From: Diploptera punctata
Taxonomy: Eukaryota > Arthropoda > Insecta > Blattodea > Blaberidae
Reading direction: 5' to 3'
Assembly: GCA_030220185.1 (NCBI GenBank)
Contig: JASPKZ010007542.1
Location: 310,001-374,000, forward strand
Length of the DNA: 64,000 nucleotides
In this document: piece after piece, positions 62,315-64,000 of the stretch
Layout of the letters: every line of letters starts with the position of its first letter
How positions within the stretch are numbered: the first letter of the stretch is position 1
Notes under the pieces: generated by a model
What the model saw: only the letters and a program-made list of their open reading frames with translations
Told to the model about the DNA's origin: nothing
The model's database searches: none
Translations under genes and position numbers: made by a program

Positions 62315-64000
62315 AAAAATGCTAAATAATTAAAATAATAAAAAGTGAGTTGCATTGCGAAACATACTCTTTACAAAAAGCAATTCATTATTTTTAATTA
62401 ATTAAGTGAATAAAATTAATCATCTGAATATTTTTAAAATAATAAATATAAAGCATCTATTTTTGCTTATATTATTATAAATCAATATATAACTAATTAT
62501 TTTCTTCTGTATTATTGGTTATAATCCATTACATTATATGATTTATATTATTGTATGTTATGTATATCATTCTCCATTCCATTAATTCTTTTGTTAGAAT
62601 AAGTCTTATTCCCCAATACATTACTATTTTTTATTTGTATGCGTCATAATTTATGTAAAAATGAAACTGGCCCCTAACTTTAAATGTATATATTCTATTT
62701 TTTGAATTATTCATGTAACTGAACTGCACCCGAGCACGAGCACTTGCTCAATCGGGTGTCAATACTGTATATAACATTTATTTGTAAATAAAATTTATTC
62801 TTAAATTCTTCTTAAAAAATTGATTATTCTAAATTCAAATTTAAATATATTTATATACTGTTCTAAGTTTTGACGTTTTTCAATAACCTTTTTTATAATA
62901 TTTATAACATAAGAATAGAATACCTGAGATCTCAGTCTTCCTCAACATTGGATGTGGGGTGTGGAGTACTTTCGAAGCATATGCTTCATCTTCAGCTGAT
63001 GTGGCATCCAATCTTTACTCAATTTTTTATTATACATATTACATAGTGATCTGAACAGTGTTTCGTCTTGAATTTTATAAGTATCAACCTTTTAATATAG
63101 TCTAGAACCAAAATTGTTTTCACGATTGAAAGCAGCTGTACGATATTTTGATTCTTCTAATGTAATGAACACAGATATTTGTATTATATTTATGAGAATC
63201 TTTGGAAATAGTTGTTTGTTTTTGTGTATATAATTTAATAAAACAAAATTATAAGAATGTTTATTCTCTCATTTCAAAGTATTTAAAATTCATATTATTT
63301 ATAAGTATTGTAGCCTATCGGTTTCTTAAGCATATCTTAATACTTTCTTTTACAATACTTTCAAATGAATATTGCTAGAATTATAAGCATTAACTCGACC
63401 TATAAATCCACATTCAATTTTCATTAGAGTCGGGGTTAAATAGATCGGCCACAGATTGGAACAGAATTGCAGGATCCATGTATAACAAAATAGCATAGAA
63501 CTTTTCTAACTTCATTCCAGAGTTGTATACTTGTCTCATCGTAGTATATGAACAATTACAGCCGATTCTTTTACAATATAACAGATACAGTTTAGTTACA
63601 GACAGTTATTATTATGTATTTTTACATTCTTTACAACGCATAAGCATTAAAAATTAAAAGAAAATGATTTAACACTTATGTAGATTAATAGCTGGGGAGC
63701 CCGATATCCTAACCACATATTGTCAATTTACTGGCTGGTTGATTGTTGACCTCTATGATTAACATATGTGGATGAAGCTCCAGCCCGCTGGTAAAATGAG
63801 GGTATCTATTCCTGTTCCGATCATGAAGTAAAAAATGTAAATATACAGTAAAGTTTATTTTAAACAATGTTTGGGTAATGATAGGTAAACTAACTCACTG
63901 GCACTACCGAACTCGTAGGTTCATGGCCGCGCGGACATAATATCTCCATACATCCCTATCCTCAGCTAATGTTTTCCAATCATTCCCTGTATAATCTACT

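Overview
This window is from an animal nuclear genome: AT-rich, no operons, long non-coding stretches, Pol III-type tRNA-derived repeats, non-LTR retrotransposons and Tc1/mariner-like DNA elements. The repeat repertoire points to an insect. The C-terminal reverse-transcriptase peptides (for example the 'WRAYV' tail at 44.8-45.0 kb) resemble ones I associate with cockroach gene models, so a polyneopteran such as a cockroach or termite is my guess. Nothing looks bacterial or viral.

The backbone is a tandem segmental duplication of about 24-26 kb per unit, with one leucine-rich-repeat (LRR) gene per unit. Unit A covers 1 to about 20.3 kb (LRR gene 4349-5866, intact, 505 aa). Unit B covers about 21.3-46.2 kb (LRR copy 30838-32349, one in-frame stop). 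Unit C covers about 47.8-60.7 kb (LRR copy 55115-56629, three single-base deletions). Homology extends far outside the genes: 26.1-30.8 kb = 49.8-55.1 kb = 1-4.3 kb upstream, 32.35-37.5 kb = 56.6-60.3 kb = 5.9-16.6 kb (minus insertions) downstream, 17.0-20.3 kb = 44.45-46.2 kb, and 21.4-23.2 kb = 47.9-49.6 kb. The left end starts inside unit A, and the right end (63.67-64.0 kb) shows a possible trace of a further diverged unit.

Almost everything else is mobile or repetitive DNA, and the paralogous units provide empty sites that date many insertions. Unit A only: an RTE retrotransposon (7.2-9.8 kb) and an R1-like retrotransposon nested in a second RTE nested in a palindromic element (10.4-15.5 kb). 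Unit B only: a 1.5 kb array of six tRNA-like genes flanked by 12-bp direct repeats (33.0-34.5 kb), an internally deleted mariner (25.3-26.1 kb), a 644-bp inverted-repeat element (37.9-38.5 kb) and a third SINE type (27.2-27.5 kb). Units A and C share a LINE (1.2-2.3 and 51.8-53.0 kb) and a SINE (2.6-2.9 and 53.3-53.6 kb) that B lacks.

Seven kinds of tRNA-like sequence occur here: heads of SINE families A, B, C and D, an intron-bearing tRNA-Tyr-like sequence beside a roughly 460-bp palindrome in every unit, the outward-facing tRNA-like genes of the array and its 46.7 kb relative, and a duplicated pair with an ACA anticodon loop. The only candidate host protein-coding genes are the LRR paralogs. 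No gene is visible in 38.5-39.2, 41.3-41.8, 47.3-47.8 and 62.3-63.9 kb.
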